Of a DNA stretch of 64,000 bases, positions 17,301-25,544 are shown piece by piece (position 1 is the first letter of the stretch; each line of letters starts with the position of its first letter). The notes beneath the pieces were generated by a model. That model made no database searches and had not been told where the DNA came from. It saw only the letters and a list, made by a program, of their open reading frames with translations. This DNA comes from JALHMI01 sp964598535 (GTDB lineage Bacteria > Planctomycetota > Planctomycetia > Pirellulales > PALSA-1355). The translations under genes were made by a program, and so were the position numbers. Location of the stretch: assembly GCA_964598535.1 (NCBI GenBank), contig CAZRCI010000022.1, positions 1-64,000 of the forward strand, in the 5' to 3' direction.

Positions 17301-18177
17301 TGATTTCAACCACCTTCGTGGTCGGCGGGTCGCCGGTCTCCACCGGTTGCGGCGCGAGCACCACGAACTGGAGCGTCCGCTCCACCACGGGTTGCGCCAG
17401 CCGCAAGCGCTGCTTGATCCGCGACGAGGGGACCACGGAAAGCCGCAGGTTGTAGACCCCCTCGGTATCGGGCACGACCAGCTTGACCGGAGTCTCGCCC
17501 GGCGTGAGCGGATAATCGTTCGTCCAGATTTTGTGATCGCCCTGAGCCGTCGTGATCTGCGCAACCAGTTGCATGCCCTCGGTCGATTGCCCGACCTCGT
17601 AGGGGGCGACCTTGAAATCGAACGGTTCGCTCGGAGCAAATACGAGATGCCGCCGCTCGCAAGCCACGCGCAATCGATCGCCCGGAGCACGCGCAATCGA
17701 AAATCGATTGCCCGAGTCGTCCAACGCGCCGGTGTGGCCGCGGCTGCTAACCTCTGCGAGCGAAACGCGCACTTGGAACGGAACCGGGACGTCCGGCGTC
17801 TGCAACTCGATCGACAGCGTGGACTCGGAGTCGCCACGGACCCACACGTCGACACCATCGTAGGCGCGCGGAGTCGGCTGCACGATGTGGAGTGTGTTTG
17901 GCCCGTCGAGCCAGATAGCGCGGGCCGAGTCGGCCTCGATTCCCAACAACGTTAGATCGCTGAACGAAGCCTGCGAGGCGCGGATCATGCCCTGCCAAAC
18001 GCGCTCGGCGCCGCCCCCCCACGAGATGCGCAGCTTCAGCGCGACCTCGGCGGCCACTCCGTTGGCCGTGGTCATGGCGGCAAGCGCGAGCACGACGACG
18101 GCGAGCCCGCGTGCGACTCGGCGACGACGCACCAGCGCGAGGCGCGATGACCGTTGCGGACGTCCTTGTCCGATCAT
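14302..18177 (-). CDS. Large secreted glycoside-hydrolase-like protein
   Basis: The 1291-residue protein has an N-terminal basic stretch and hydrophobic segment (about 24-42, GLAVVVLALAAMTTANGVAA) acting as signal peptide or anchor. The first 400 residues are beta-rich. The centre (about 530-850) resembles a TIM-barrel of the family-10-like/DUF glycoside hydrolases: YLRHAGYNGLMLSVMADGST, DALELVFRLFDREGLALIPA, YYNLLDPRVQEAMARVVREL, GVALQISPESFAELPGDQYG. The last third contains a beta-sandwich (QSLLSNASFDQPLAEGQLPG then VWIDDVQVRSF), like a carbohydrate-binding module. Catalytic acids cannot be assigned with confidence. It stands next to the exopolysaccharide locus but is separated from it by the repeat at 18315-18482. 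Confidence 0.6.
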   Translation of the reverse strand: MIGQGRPQRSSRLALVRRRRVARGLAVVVLALAAMTTANGVAAEVALKLRISWGGGAERVWQGMIRASQASFSDLTLLGIEADSARAIWLDGPNTLHIVQPTPRAYDGVDVWVRGDSESTLSIELQTPDVPVPFQVRVSLAEVSSRGHTGALDDSGNRFSIARAPGDRLRVACERRHLVFAPSEPFDFKVAPYEVGQSTEGMQLVAQITTAQGDHKIWTNDYPLTPGETPVKLVVPDTEGVYNLRLSVVPSSRIKQRLRLAQPVVERTLQFVVLAPQPVETGDPPTTKVVEINPVNSRWWERLASLPAIPGFRKGPLGNGDAAPWEHPTLGPFIQLGPGGAAPNVSWEAYPLPIHQPGAAHVLEIEYPSDVPQTMGISILEPNAAGEVAPIGLDSGLFVADENAASTPRVERHRVVFWPRTKTPLVLFTNRRTGSRAVYGKITVLGAAQSQLAVLALGRGSQSGMLPPAFPNATSPERLWAGYMDRPLLPENFGAAESFDAPTQRSLDDWNTFYQAGTRLTNYLRHAGYNGLMLSVMADGSTIYPSQLVAPTPRYDTGAFFSSGQDVQRKDALELVFRLFDREGLALIPAVQFAAPLPELESLLRTSAGNAVGLEWIGPDGKSLDEKQARQGLAPYYNLLDPRVQEAMARVVRELAERYAQHDAFRGVALQISPESFAELPGDQYGLDDQTIARFEQAANLKVPGEGPQRFAVRAKHLAGPARAAWCEWRSRVVSEFHRRLEREIAFVRPGARLYLAGGTLLEGTELQRQLRPSLLRRPVLAETLKSAGLDVASYVPASGIVALRPHVVRPTLGGMRSTAQTETYDARELDELFAAGNQRGVIFYHEPQKLRLASFDDKSPFGAANTYAWLASQISPAGEQNRRRFVQALAANDVSQVFDGGWTLPLGQEAALHSLLSVYRQLPEGAFETVSGECQPLTIRTRSQQDATYVYLVNDSPWPATAAIALEAPGDCQMTSLESAGAAGTLERGPTQLVWRVPVNAYSLVGVRFSQPEVRVLSVAVQLPESVRESLENQIQDLVARVRASGQSLLSNASFDQPLAEGQLPGWTATAAVGSRALLDSRNAHSGAQSLFMASEGAPVSVTSVPLAPMPSGRVVIEVWLRALAAADGKLPSLRIAIEGASAAGPFSSQGVISAVGTTAPKPGDWIPYSFSVENLPPETLTSAALKFELLGPGQVWIDDVQVRSFSNAELVELSKINSMARLHLDKGRYASCARLLSGYWPQFLVSNVPLTSSTPVARRTKPQEADPAEPVKSSSLFDTMKGYLPTVFR

Positions 18178-18314
18178 CGGTGCCTGGCAGTGTTAAGTCG
18201 TTGTGTGTTCAGAGATTCCCGGCGAAGGGGAGCGGGATTATATCGAGCTCGCCGATGAGCCTCTATGCCGGAATTTGGCAAATTATGCGGGCGTGTGGGC
18301 GTGCGGAAATTAAC

Positions 18315-18482
18315 AGACCGCTAGCAGGCTGCGGAAAAACTCCGCAGCCTGGTAAGATCGCACGGAGGCGATCTCAAAATGAGCGACGTAAGTCGTTATT
18401 TTGCGAGCGGTGCGGAGTTCACCTCCGCACTTCGCGAGGCTGAAAAAGTTCACGACGGACTTTTTCGGTAGACCGCTAGCAG
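18315..18482 (-). repeat. Multi-hairpin dispersed repeat, copy B
   Basis: Read on the minus strand, 18445 to 18321 matches copy A (1-124) in order and sequence, including the hairpins GTGCGGAG/CTCCGCAC and GATCGC/GCGATC and the final CAGGCTGCGGA/TCCGCAGCCTG with CTAG. A further stem GAAAAAGT/ACTTTTTC lies at 18443-18467. The whole is bounded by perfect 13-bp direct repeats AGACCGCTAGCAG (18315-18327 and 18470-18482). It fills most of the 327-bp gap between two minus-strand genes. Confidence 0.8.
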
Positions 18483-18504
18483 CCGGACGACCGGCTCGTG
18501 CCAG

Positions 18505-19725
18505 CTAATCGACTTCGATCGTCAGCAGTTCCGGTAACGCGGCAATGGGCACGCCCGACTGAACTTCGGACGCCAGCACCGCTTGCATGCCCTCGGCAAC
18601 CTCGGGCAAAAGCCGGGCAACCTCGTTTACTTCCCAACGATCGCTAGGCTTGGCATACAGTTCAACCGCTCCGTTCAATGGCTGCCGCAAGTGCCAGGCC
18701 GCGGTCCGCAGCGCCCGATCGTGCTGGCTGGTGAGCCGAAGATGATCGCGCAGCGCTCGCCGCGTGCCCGACACGACACCGAGCAAGCTGCTGGCACTGC
18801 CAGCGGCGAGCGGTTGGCGGTCGACGGCCAGCCAATCGAGCAACGTGCCCGGCAAGTCGGCCGGTTGCACCAGCGTCTGCGACCGGGCCAATCGTCCCGT
18901 GCCCTCGGGAAACCGCAGCATGAACACAAGCTGCGCGAGTTCGTTGTAGAGGGCCTCGTCGCAAGGACCGATTCTCCGGTGCTCGCCCAGCGGAAAGCCG
19001 CCCGTCGAAATAAACGCCACCGCCGTGGTTTCGGCCAACGGGCCCTCGGTAACCACGTCGAGCAAAGCTCCCAGACACATGTCGAGTAGCACGACCTGGC
19101 CGGAATACGCGTGTTTGATCCCCAGCGGCTCGTCTGGATCGAACCGATCGGGAAGCCACTGGTTCGGCGGCTGTACGAACGCCGGTGGCTCGGGATCGTC
19201 CTCTTCGGCAAAACGATTTCGCATCGCCCGTGGCGCATCCCATGCGCCTGACATCCCACGCGAGTGCAACCACAAACAAAATGGTTCGCGCGGGGGACGT
19301 TCGAGCCACTGGGTGGCCGTTGAGAAAAGCCGCGCCAGCTCGGTTTCGCCGGAATCCGTGGCCGCTTGTGACGCGGCCAACGGTTCTACAAAAAGCTGCT
19401 CCGCAAACGCGTGCGCAGCCGGCTGGCCGGCAACTTGCGCGGCGTCGGTGACGAGCGCCGCGTGCCAGCCGGCCGCTTGCAGCAGCCGCGGAAGGCTGAC
19501 ATCCCCTTTGCCGGGCGATTGTGCGCGTGCGGTTGAGTCGCCGTGCCACAGATCCGCATAGACCTGCTCAAGCCGTGCGCGCGCAAGATAAGCCTGATCG
19601 AAAACGAACGATTGGCTCGCCAATTCATCGAGCGCCGCGGTTCCGATCCAACTATTGCCGTAAGCGCCCACCATGCCTGCATGGAGGCGTTCTACGGCGA
19701 TACAAATGAGATTTCGGGGCGTCAC
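18505..19725 (-). CDS. Degenerate sulfatase-fold protein in the polysaccharide operon
   Basis: The 406-residue protein has the alkaline phosphatase/sulfatase superfamily layout. It begins MTPRNLICIAVERLHAGMVG then AYGNSWIGTAALDELASQSF, followed by VSLPRLLQAAGWHAALVTDA, AYSGQVVLLDMCLGALLDVV and AVAFISTGGFPLGEHRRIG. The CxPSR formylglycine motif is absent: the place after FVFDQAYLARARLEQVYAD has no Cys. The metal-binding Asp pair near the start is replaced by VERL. It therefore cannot act as a standard sulfatase. It is the last gene of the minus arm (80 bases after the WecG-like gene), so a structural or regulatory role in polysaccharide export is possible but inferred. Confidence 0.75.
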   Translation of the reverse strand: MTPRNLICIAVERLHAGMVGAYGNSWIGTAALDELASQSFVFDQAYLARARLEQVYADLWHGDSTARAQSPGKGDVSLPRLLQAAGWHAALVTDAAQVAGQPAAHAFAEQLFVEPLAASQAATDSGETELARLFSTATQWLERPPREPFCLWLHSRGMSGAWDAPRAMRNRFAEEDDPEPPAFVQPPNQWLPDRFDPDEPLGIKHAYSGQVVLLDMCLGALLDVVTEGPLAETTAVAFISTGGFPLGEHRRIGPCDEALYNELAQLVFMLRFPEGTGRLARSQTLVQPADLPGTLLDWLAVDRQPLAAGSASSLLGVVSGTRRALRDHLRLTSQHDRALRTAAWHLRQPLNGAVELYAKPSDRWEVNEVARLLPEVAEGMQAVLASEVQSGVPIAALPELLTIEVD

Positions 19726-19805
19726 GAGAAGTCAGCGACAAATCAGAACCGAGGGGGGAGCGACAAGCACGAGCCGGTGATTGTACCCGCGCGGCTCCGC
19801 TCGCG

Positions 19806-20627
19806 TCAGCCCGGCAGCGCGAGTTCGCCGCTGTGCCGCCCGCGCGACTGTCGCCACTCGTGCCACACGAGGCGTGGAAAACGCCAGGCATCGCGTGCGT
19901 AGCGGTGAGCGAGCCGCCGCGGCTCGCGTGCCAAGCGATGCAGCCATTCGAGCCCGACCTTGCGCATCCAGAGCGGGGCGCGTTGCTTTTCGCCCGCCAG
20001 AAAATCAATCGTCGCGCCGACGCACAACGTCACCGCGGCTTCGATCCGGTCGCGATGGAGATCGACCCACAGCTCTTGCTTGGGCGCCCCCAGCCCCACG
20101 ATCAACACGTCGGGCCGAGAACGCGCGATGCGTGACAAGATCGCTTCGTTCTCGCGGACGTCATGTTCGAATCCCAGCGCGGGACTGTACGTATCCACCA
20201 CTTCGACCGAGGGCCATCGAAACTGAATGCTCTCGGCCGCGCGGGCCGCGACGCCGGGGCCCGCGCCGAGTAAAAACACGCGTAAGCCGCCGTGGAAGGC
20301 CGCTTGATCAAAAAGCGCCGGAACCAGATCGCTACCGGCCACACGCTCGGGAATGGGCAGCCCCAGCAACCTGGCCGCGGCAAAGACGGGCATGCCATCG
20401 GCCAGGACCAGCGCGGCATGATCGTAGGCCGCGCGCAGCGCCGGTTGCTCTTGATACATCACGGCGTGGTCGACGTTGGGCGTGACGACGACCCGATTTT
20501 CTCTGGGCCACGCAATCGTCCACTCGTAGATCTGCTCGACCGCCTGGCCGAGACTGAGCGGGTCGATCCCGAAACCGAATAGCGAGACGCGCGGCGGCCG
20601 AACGGCGGGTTCCCACAAGGTGATCAC
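19806..20627 (-). CDS. WecG/TagA/CpsF family glycosyltransferase
   Basis: The 273-residue protein starts at a GTG that overlaps the stop of the upstream glycosyltransferase (GTGA). A longer frame to 20732 would overlap that gene by more than 100 bases. Motifs of the GT26 family are all present: VVVTPNVDHAVMYQEQPALR, LVLADGMPVFAAARLLGLPI, PERVAGSDLVPALF, LLGAGPGVAARAAE, DVLIVGLGAPKQELWV and CVGATIDFLAGEKQRAPLWM. The enzyme adds an N-acetylmannosamine-type or similar sugar to a lipid-linked intermediate at the inner membrane. It is likely the second transferase of the pathway, after the initiating enzyme at 21825-22652. Confidence 0.93.
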   Translation of the reverse strand: MITLWEPAVRPPRVSLFGFGIDPLSLGQAVEQIYEWTIAWPRENRVVVTPNVDHAVMYQEQPALRAAYDHAALVLADGMPVFAAARLLGLPIPERVAGSDLVPALFDQAAFHGGLRVFLLGAGPGVAARAAESIQFRWPSVEVVDTYSPALGFEHDVRENEAILSRIARSRPDVLIVGLGAPKQELWVDLHRDRIEAAVTLCVGATIDFLAGEKQRAPLWMRKVGLEWLHRLAREPRRLAHRYARDAWRFPRLVWHEWRQSRGRHSGELALPG

Positions 20628-21793
20628 GACGCGAGCACCTCGCGATAAACTTCGGCCACACCGTGCGCCATGCTGGTATCGGAAAACACGGCCGCCTGGC
20701 GGCTGTGAGCCTGTTGCCGACACAGGTTCCAATCCACGTCGCCACGTATGAACTGGGCAATCACGCGGGCGAGATCCGCCACGTCGCCGGGCTCGGCAAG
20801 CGCGCCATCCATCCCGTCGCGAATCGCTTCAGGCACGCCCTCTACTTTGGCGCCCACGACCGGCACGCCCGCGGCCATAGCCTCGAGGACGACCATTGGC
20901 AATCCTTCGCCAAACAAGCTGGGCAATACGAACAGGTCGAGCCGGGCCAGTTCCGCCGGCACGTCCGTCGTGAAACCGGTCCAGGTGATGAACTGGCCCA
21001 CGTTCAAGCGTTCGACCTGCGCGGCGATTTGCCGCTGGTATTGTTCGGTCTCGAATTCTCCGACCGCGCGCAAGCGCACGTCGTAACCTTGGCGGCGCAG
21101 TTGGGCGAGCGCTTCAAGCAATACTTCGAGTCCCTTGCGAGGGCGGAAGAGAGCAATCGTGCCCAAGGTCCAAGGCCGGCACGGCAGGGGACGATCGGCA
21201 AGCGGCCCCAAGACCGGCACGCCGTTCGGCACGACGTGAATTCGCGTGCGCGGCACGCCCTGCGCAGCCGCATAGTTGGCCAGGCTGCGCGAGACCGTAA
21301 TGACGGCGTCGACGCCCAGCAGGCTATAGTTTTCGGCCTTGGCGCTGAACGCATCATGCCAACGGCGGGTCGAGTCGCGGCCCGTCGGACTATGCACGTG
21401 ATGCACGAGCGGAACTCGGGCGAGCCATGCCGCCAGGCGACCGATCATCGCGGCCCGGGGCGTATGCGTATGCACGAGCGTGAACCGCTCCTGCCGTAAC
21501 CAGGCAGCCAGTTCCCAGGCCGGCCGCATATCGAGCCGCGATTGCATGGGAAAAACCCGCAGCGGGGCGTCTTGCGAGCGACGCGTGTGGGCGAACTTGC
21601 CGGCTTTGAGGCAAGCGAAGCTGACGTCGAAGCCAAACTTGCCGAGCTCCAGCGCCAGCAGATCCTGCACGCGTTCGGCGCCGGAATAGTGCTCGCCGTT
21701 GATGACATGCAATACGCGAGCCACCGCGGTCGCGCGGCTGGGCACCGCCTGAGAACAGTCGCCGACGCTGGGTACGCAAATGCTGCCTGACAT
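20624..21793 (-). CDS. Glycosyltransferase family 4
   Basis: The 389-residue GT-B fold enzyme has an N-terminal Rossmann domain beginning ARVLHVINGEHYSGAERVQD, the acceptor part HTHTPRAAMIGRLAAWLARV, and the C-terminal nucleotide-sugar domain with LGTIALFRPRKGLEVLLEAL, FVLPSLFGEGLPMVVLEAMA and VPVVGAKVEGVPEAIRDGMD. The E...GxPxxxxEAMA pattern is the GT4 sugar-nucleotide site. The sugar and acceptor are unknown. It overlaps the WecG-type gene by four bases and follows the sugar transferase by 31 bases, so the three are one transcription unit. Confidence 0.92.
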   Translation of the reverse strand: MSGSICVPSVGDCSQAVPSRATAVARVLHVINGEHYSGAERVQDLLALELGKFGFDVSFACLKAGKFAHTRRSQDAPLRVFPMQSRLDMRPAWELAAWLRQERFTLVHTHTPRAAMIGRLAAWLARVPLVHHVHSPTGRDSTRRWHDAFSAKAENYSLLGVDAVITVSRSLANYAAAQGVPRTRIHVVPNGVPVLGPLADRPLPCRPWTLGTIALFRPRKGLEVLLEALAQLRRQGYDVRLRAVGEFETEQYQRQIAAQVERLNVGQFITWTGFTTDVPAELARLDLFVLPSLFGEGLPMVVLEAMAAGVPVVGAKVEGVPEAIRDGMDGALAEPGDVADLARVIAQFIRGDVDWNLCRQQAHSRQAAVFSDTSMAHGVAEVYREVLAS

Positions 21794-21824
21794 GAGATTT
21801 TCTCCCGCAAGGCAACTCTAGCTT

Positions 21825-22652
21825 CTAATAGGCGCCGCGGCCGGAGACGACGCTGGTTGGCGTTTTTGCCAGCAGTTTTGCGTCCGTCTTGAGGTTTTGA
21901 TGCTTCAGGTACCACAGGTCCATGCGGACCCAGTCCTCGAACTGAATCTCGCTCCGACCGCTAACTTGCCACAGGCAGGTGAGCCCCGGTTTGATCGCCA
22001 GCCGCCGCCGCTGCCAAGGCCGATACTGCTCGACTTCTTTGGCCACCGGCGGGCGCGGCCCCACCAGCGCCATACTGCCGGCAAGCACGTTGAAGAGTTG
22101 AGGCATCTCGTCGATACTCGTCTTTCGCAGAAAGCGACCGATCCGCGTGACGCGCGGGTCGTGCCGGTTCTTGAAGATCGGGCCGTCCTTATCGTTCTGC
22201 ACCAGGTGCTGCACCTTATCGGCGTCGAGCCGCATGGTGCGAAACTTGATCATCCGAAATCGGCGTCCGCAGTAGCCGATGCGCTCCTGAACGAACAGCG
22301 GCTTGCCCTTGGTCGTGATCGAAAGGACTAGCAGCGTCGTAAACAAGATGGGCGAAAGCAGCACGATGAGCAGCAATGCGCCAACGATGTCGCCCGTTCG
22401 CTTTAGCGCCAAATACACTCGACTCTGATTGCCCAGCGGCTCGACGATCGGCAGTCCTTGGCGAAAACGTTCGAGCGCGAGCGAAATCTGTTGGTCGCTG
22501 ACGGGCCGGATCAACGGATCGTGTTCGCCAGCGGGGAGCGCGTTTATCTGTGCGACGTCCATCTGTACAACGTCCGTTACGGACGACTGTTGCGCTGCTG
22601 GCGCAGCTTCACCTGGAGGCGACGGTTCGCCGGTGATTACGACGGAGTTCAT
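21825..22652 (-). CDS. Initiating sugar transferase (undecaprenyl-phosphate)
   Basis: The 275-residue protein starts at 22652; an ATG further upstream (22724) would overlap the chain-length gene. One membrane helix is at about 90-115 (VGALLLIVLLSPILFTTLLV). The bacterial sugar transferase domain follows: GKPLFVQERIGYCGRRFRMI, KFRTM, the catalytic RKTSIDEMPQLFNVLAGSM, LVGPRPPVAKEVEQY and KPGLTCLWQVSGRSEIQFED. It transfers a sugar-1-phosphate from a nucleotide sugar to undecaprenyl phosphate and so begins repeat-unit assembly on the inner face of the membrane. It lacks the large N-terminal membrane domain of WbaP-type enzymes. Confidence 0.94.
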   Translation of the reverse strand: MNSVVITGEPSPPGEAAPAAQQSSVTDVVQMDVAQINALPAGEHDPLIRPVSDQQISLALERFRQGLPIVEPLGNQSRVYLALKRTGDIVGALLLIVLLSPILFTTLLVLSITTKGKPLFVQERIGYCGRRFRMIKFRTMRLDADKVQHLVQNDKDGPIFKNRHDPRVTRIGRFLRKTSIDEMPQLFNVLAGSMALVGPRPPVAKEVEQYRPWQRRRLAIKPGLTCLWQVSGRSEIQFEDWVRMDLWYLKHQNLKTDAKLLAKTPTSVVSGRGAY

Positions 22653-22713
22653 CTTGAGGCGACTCGTGAAAGAAACAGGAACCAGGTAACCGGTCGAATA
22701 TTTCCAGGGGCAG

Positions 22714-24270
22714 CTAGCCCGCAATACGCTGGAGCGCTTTGCTTAGTGTCAGTTTCCCGACCGGCTTCGGCAGGGTGTCGCCGGCCAGACGAATGGTGGC
22801 GGCTTGTTCGGGCGATGCTTCCAGTGCCTGCTCGGACAAGGTCTCCGCCACGACGGCAGCAGCCACGGGCGGAGCCGGTTCAACGCTTGCGACCTTGTTC
22901 GGCACGGCTTCCGAAGCGGGCGCCGGCAGAAGCGGCGACGGCTGTACGAGCAAGAACGCAATCGCGGCCGACACCAGAAGGCCGGCGCCGAATCCGCTCG
23001 CGGCAATCACCGACCGCCCGGGACCAATCGGCCGAGTGCCGGTGTCGGGCGTACCGACCAGGCTCAAGCGACTCGTGGCGTTGGCCGCCGCGTTGCGCGC
23101 CCGGGCGTCGGCCAGTTCGTGCTCGACGGCTTTCAACGTTTCGTTACGGCTTTTGACCGCATCGGAGAGGTTGGCATATTCGGCCCGCATGTCGGCAAGC
23201 CGCGACAGGCGAGCTTGTGCTTCGATAATCTGTGCTTCGGTCGCCTTGATTTGATCGGCGCCGACTTGCAGATCGGCCTCGACGCCTTTGATCGCCAGCG
23301 AAATCTCGTCGTGCACCTGTTCGCGAATGACGCGTTCCGCTTCGCGGGCGCCCTTGACCAAGGGATGGTCATCGGACATGGTGCCAAGGGCCTGCCCGCT
23401 ACGAAGCTGGGCGTCGACCAGACCATCTTTCAGGCGTGCCAAGGCCGGTTGCGACTTGAGTAGCAGGCTGGGGCTGGCCAGTAGCTTTTCGGGATCGTCG
23501 GCGGCCTGTTTCAGGACTTTGAGCGACTCTTCGTTTTCGAGTCGCGAGGCTTTGTGCGCCCGGAGTTCTTTTTCGAGCTCGACGAGATTGCGTCGCAGGT
23601 CGCTGTCTCCCGAGGGAGATTCGGTGAGGATGCGGAGCTCGGCCAGGTCGTTGCCCGCGCGTTTCTCCATGGCGCCCAAGCGGTTCGTTGCCACGGCAAG
23701 CTCGGAATGCGCCAGTGTTACCGAGCGATCCAATTCGTTGATCGCCCCCTCGGAAGTGGCGCGCTGCAGATCGGCGAGACGATGCTGCAATTGAACACTG
23801 ATCGCCACGGCGAGGGCCGTGGCCCGGCTTCGGTCGCGATCTTTGACTTTCAAATAAAAGAGCTCGGTCTTGCCGAATTCGGCGCCCTTGGGAGGCTCGA
23901 CGGCAACGCTCGCTTGCAGCGATTCAAAAGCTTCCTCATTGGGCCAGTGCGCGGTTTCATTGTCGCTTTCGGGTCCGACGTGCTCGAGCGCCCCCAGCAG
24001 CACGTCGCGGCTCTTGGCCAGCTCCAGGATCGTTTCCTGGGTGCTCTTCATCTGTTCGAGCTCGGTTGCCCGACCGAGCCGCGAGAGCGTGTCGCTGGCT
24101 TCGCTGCGGACGACGAGCGCCTGCGCGGCCTCCCATGTCGTGGAGCGAACGATCGCGAAAGCGGCGGCCACGACGGTCAGCACGACTATCGGCGCGGCCA
24201 GCAACGTTTTGTGGCCCCGAATCGTGCGAAACACATCCTCTGGACGGATGACCGACGGCGTGTGTGACAT
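22714..24270 (-). CDS. Wzz/GNVR-type polysaccharide chain-length protein
   Basis: The protein has 518 residues from 24270. The N-terminal Wzz domain starts IRPEDVFRTIRGHKTLLAAP with the first membrane helix IVVLTVVAAAFAIV. A long coiled-coil periplasmic part follows (about 90-400, with ELDRSVTLAHSELAVATNRL and ADLQVGADQIKATEAQIIEA). The second helix SVIAASGFGAGLLVSAAIAF is near 420-440, and an Ala/Pro-rich tail follows. No C-terminal Walker-type tyrosine kinase is fused, unlike many Gram-negative relatives. Its role is chain-length control and export of the polysaccharide. It is the first gene of the minus arm and is divergent from the deacetylase gene. Confidence 0.9.
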   Translation of the reverse strand: MSHTPSVIRPEDVFRTIRGHKTLLAAPIVVLTVVAAAFAIVRSTTWEAAQALVVRSEASDTLSRLGRATELEQMKSTQETILELAKSRDVLLGALEHVGPESDNETAHWPNEEAFESLQASVAVEPPKGAEFGKTELFYLKVKDRDRSRATALAVAISVQLQHRLADLQRATSEGAINELDRSVTLAHSELAVATNRLGAMEKRAGNDLAELRILTESPSGDSDLRRNLVELEKELRAHKASRLENEESLKVLKQAADDPEKLLASPSLLLKSQPALARLKDGLVDAQLRSGQALGTMSDDHPLVKGAREAERVIREQVHDEISLAIKGVEADLQVGADQIKATEAQIIEAQARLSRLADMRAEYANLSDAVKSRNETLKAVEHELADARARNAAANATSRLSLVGTPDTGTRPIGPGRSVIAASGFGAGLLVSAAIAFLLVQPSPLLPAPASEAVPNKVASVEPAPPVAAAVVAETLSEQALEASPEQAATIRLAGDTLPKPVGKLTLSKALQRIAG

Positions 24271-24650
24271 GAGGCGATTTCCCGAAGGCGGCGATGTGAT
24301 TTGCGAGATCAGCACAAGGCGATGCAAACCTGGTGCCTCGACGTTGCTGGTTGGCCGCTTGCTTCAAACTCTTCTACGTCACGCTTTCGCCTACGATCCC
24401 ACGCCACCGCACACCCGATAAACCCGGCACAACCGGATGCTTGCCGGGAGGTGTTTCGGCAACGTGGCGTTGCATTCTTGCAACGCCACGATCCGGCCCG
24501 CGCTTTCGTGGCGGAGGGGCAACTCGACGTTTGCATCTTGCAAGGCGTGAGGGAGAGTTAACCAGCCGCGGCAGGCTTAAAAGCGCACGTCGCGGAATGG
24601 GTTTGAAAGGTCCCCCCTCGGCCTGCGCGCTGCGCGCGTGGATATTCCTC
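24271..24650. other. Divergent intergenic region, 380 bp
   Basis: It holds the two TTGCA/TGCAA palindromes and should contain promoters of both polysaccharide arms. The plus-strand frame through it has no start site and its composition differs from the deacetylase, so I treat it as non-coding. Confidence 0.5.
24463..24490. promoter_or_regulatory. Perfect palindrome between the divergent arms
   Basis: CGTGGCGTTGCA and TGCAACGCCACG form a perfect 12-bp inverted repeat around TTCT. A shorter related palindrome TTGCATCTTGCAA lies at 24531-24543, about 60 bp away. The spot between divergent operons suggests a shared operator; a hairpin role cannot be excluded. Confidence 0.55.
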
Positions 24651-25544
24651 ATGCAGCTTTGGAAGCGAACGCTCCTGAACCTTTACGCCGGCGGAAGCCA
24701 CTATTTCCGCGAACGGCGGATCGCGCGGCTTTGCGCCGAGGGGCACGCGCCTTGGGCCGTGCTGTTTTACCACCGCGTGGCCGACGACGGCGCGAATCCC
24801 TGGACGATCTCCACGCGCGCCTTTGAAACGCAGATGCGCTGGCTGCGTACGCACTTTGACATGATCTCGCTGGCCGAAGGGCAACGGCGCATCCGCGAGG
24901 GCGCCAACCATCAACGGGCCGTGACGGTCACGTTCGACGACGGATACGCCGACAACGCGCGCCGCGCGCTGCCGCTGCTCATCGAACTGGGCATTCCCTG
25001 CACGTACTTCGTCACCAGTCGAAACATCTTCTCCGGACGTCCCTTTCCCCACGACGCGAAACTCGGCCGCCCCTGTGCTCCAAACTCCCCCGGCGAGATC
25101 CGCCGGCTGGCCGCGGCGGGCATCGACATTGGCGCGCACACCCGCACGCACGCCGATCTGGGAAGAACGCTCGATCCGCGCTCGCTCGAGGACGAACTCG
25201 TCGTCGCCCGGCGCGAGCTGGAAGACCTGATCGGCAGCGCGATTCGCTACTTTGCGTTTCCCTACGGGCAGAAACGCAACCTCGGCAGCGCGGCGTTCGA
25301 GATTGCGCGAACGGCCTACGACGGCGTTTGCTCGGCCTATGGCGGATATAATTTTCCGGGCGATGACAGCTTTCATATCCAGCGAATCGGCGTGGACGAC
25401 GAGTTGGTTCGCCTGCGGAATTGGCTCTCGCTCGACCCGCGCAAACTGCGCGCGAGCCACGAAGACCGCGCCTGGTCCGAGCGCGCGTTTGCGGCCACGG
25501 CGGCGCACGCCGAAGCGGGCGGGCTGCTGGAGACGGCGTCATGA
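24651..25544 (+). CDS. Polysaccharide deacetylase
   Basis: The 297-residue protein starts at 24651, the first ATG giving the family N-terminus; the frame is open further upstream. NodB-fold motifs are present: APWAVLFYHRVADDGANPWT, AVTVTFDDGYADNARRALPL (metal-binding Asp pair FDDG), LGIPCTYFVTSRNI, AAAGIDIGAHTRTHADL (metal His pair) and IRYFAFPYGQKRNLGSAAFE. The enzyme removes acetyl groups from amino sugars, probably of the polymer made by this locus. It overlaps the flippase gene by four bases (ATGA), so the two are translationally coupled. Confidence 0.92.
   Translation: MQLWKRTLLNLYAGGSHYFRERRIARLCAEGHAPWAVLFYHRVADDGANPWTISTRAFETQMRWLRTHFDMISLAEGQRRIREGANHQRAVTVTFDDGYADNARRALPLLIELGIPCTYFVTSRNIFSGRPFPHDAKLGRPCAPNSPGEIRRLAAAGIDIGAHTRTHADLGRTLDPRSLEDELVVARRELEDLIGSAIRYFAFPYGQKRNLGSAAFEIARTAYDGVCSAYGGYNFPGDDSFHIQRIGVDDELVRLRNWLSLDPRKLRASHEDRAWSERAFAATAAHAEAGGLLETAS

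Noticed and set aside
16474..17955. Plus-strand 493-residue frame inside the 1291-residue gene
   Set aside because: It is antisense to a gene with strong domain content; the open frame comes from high GC at third positions.
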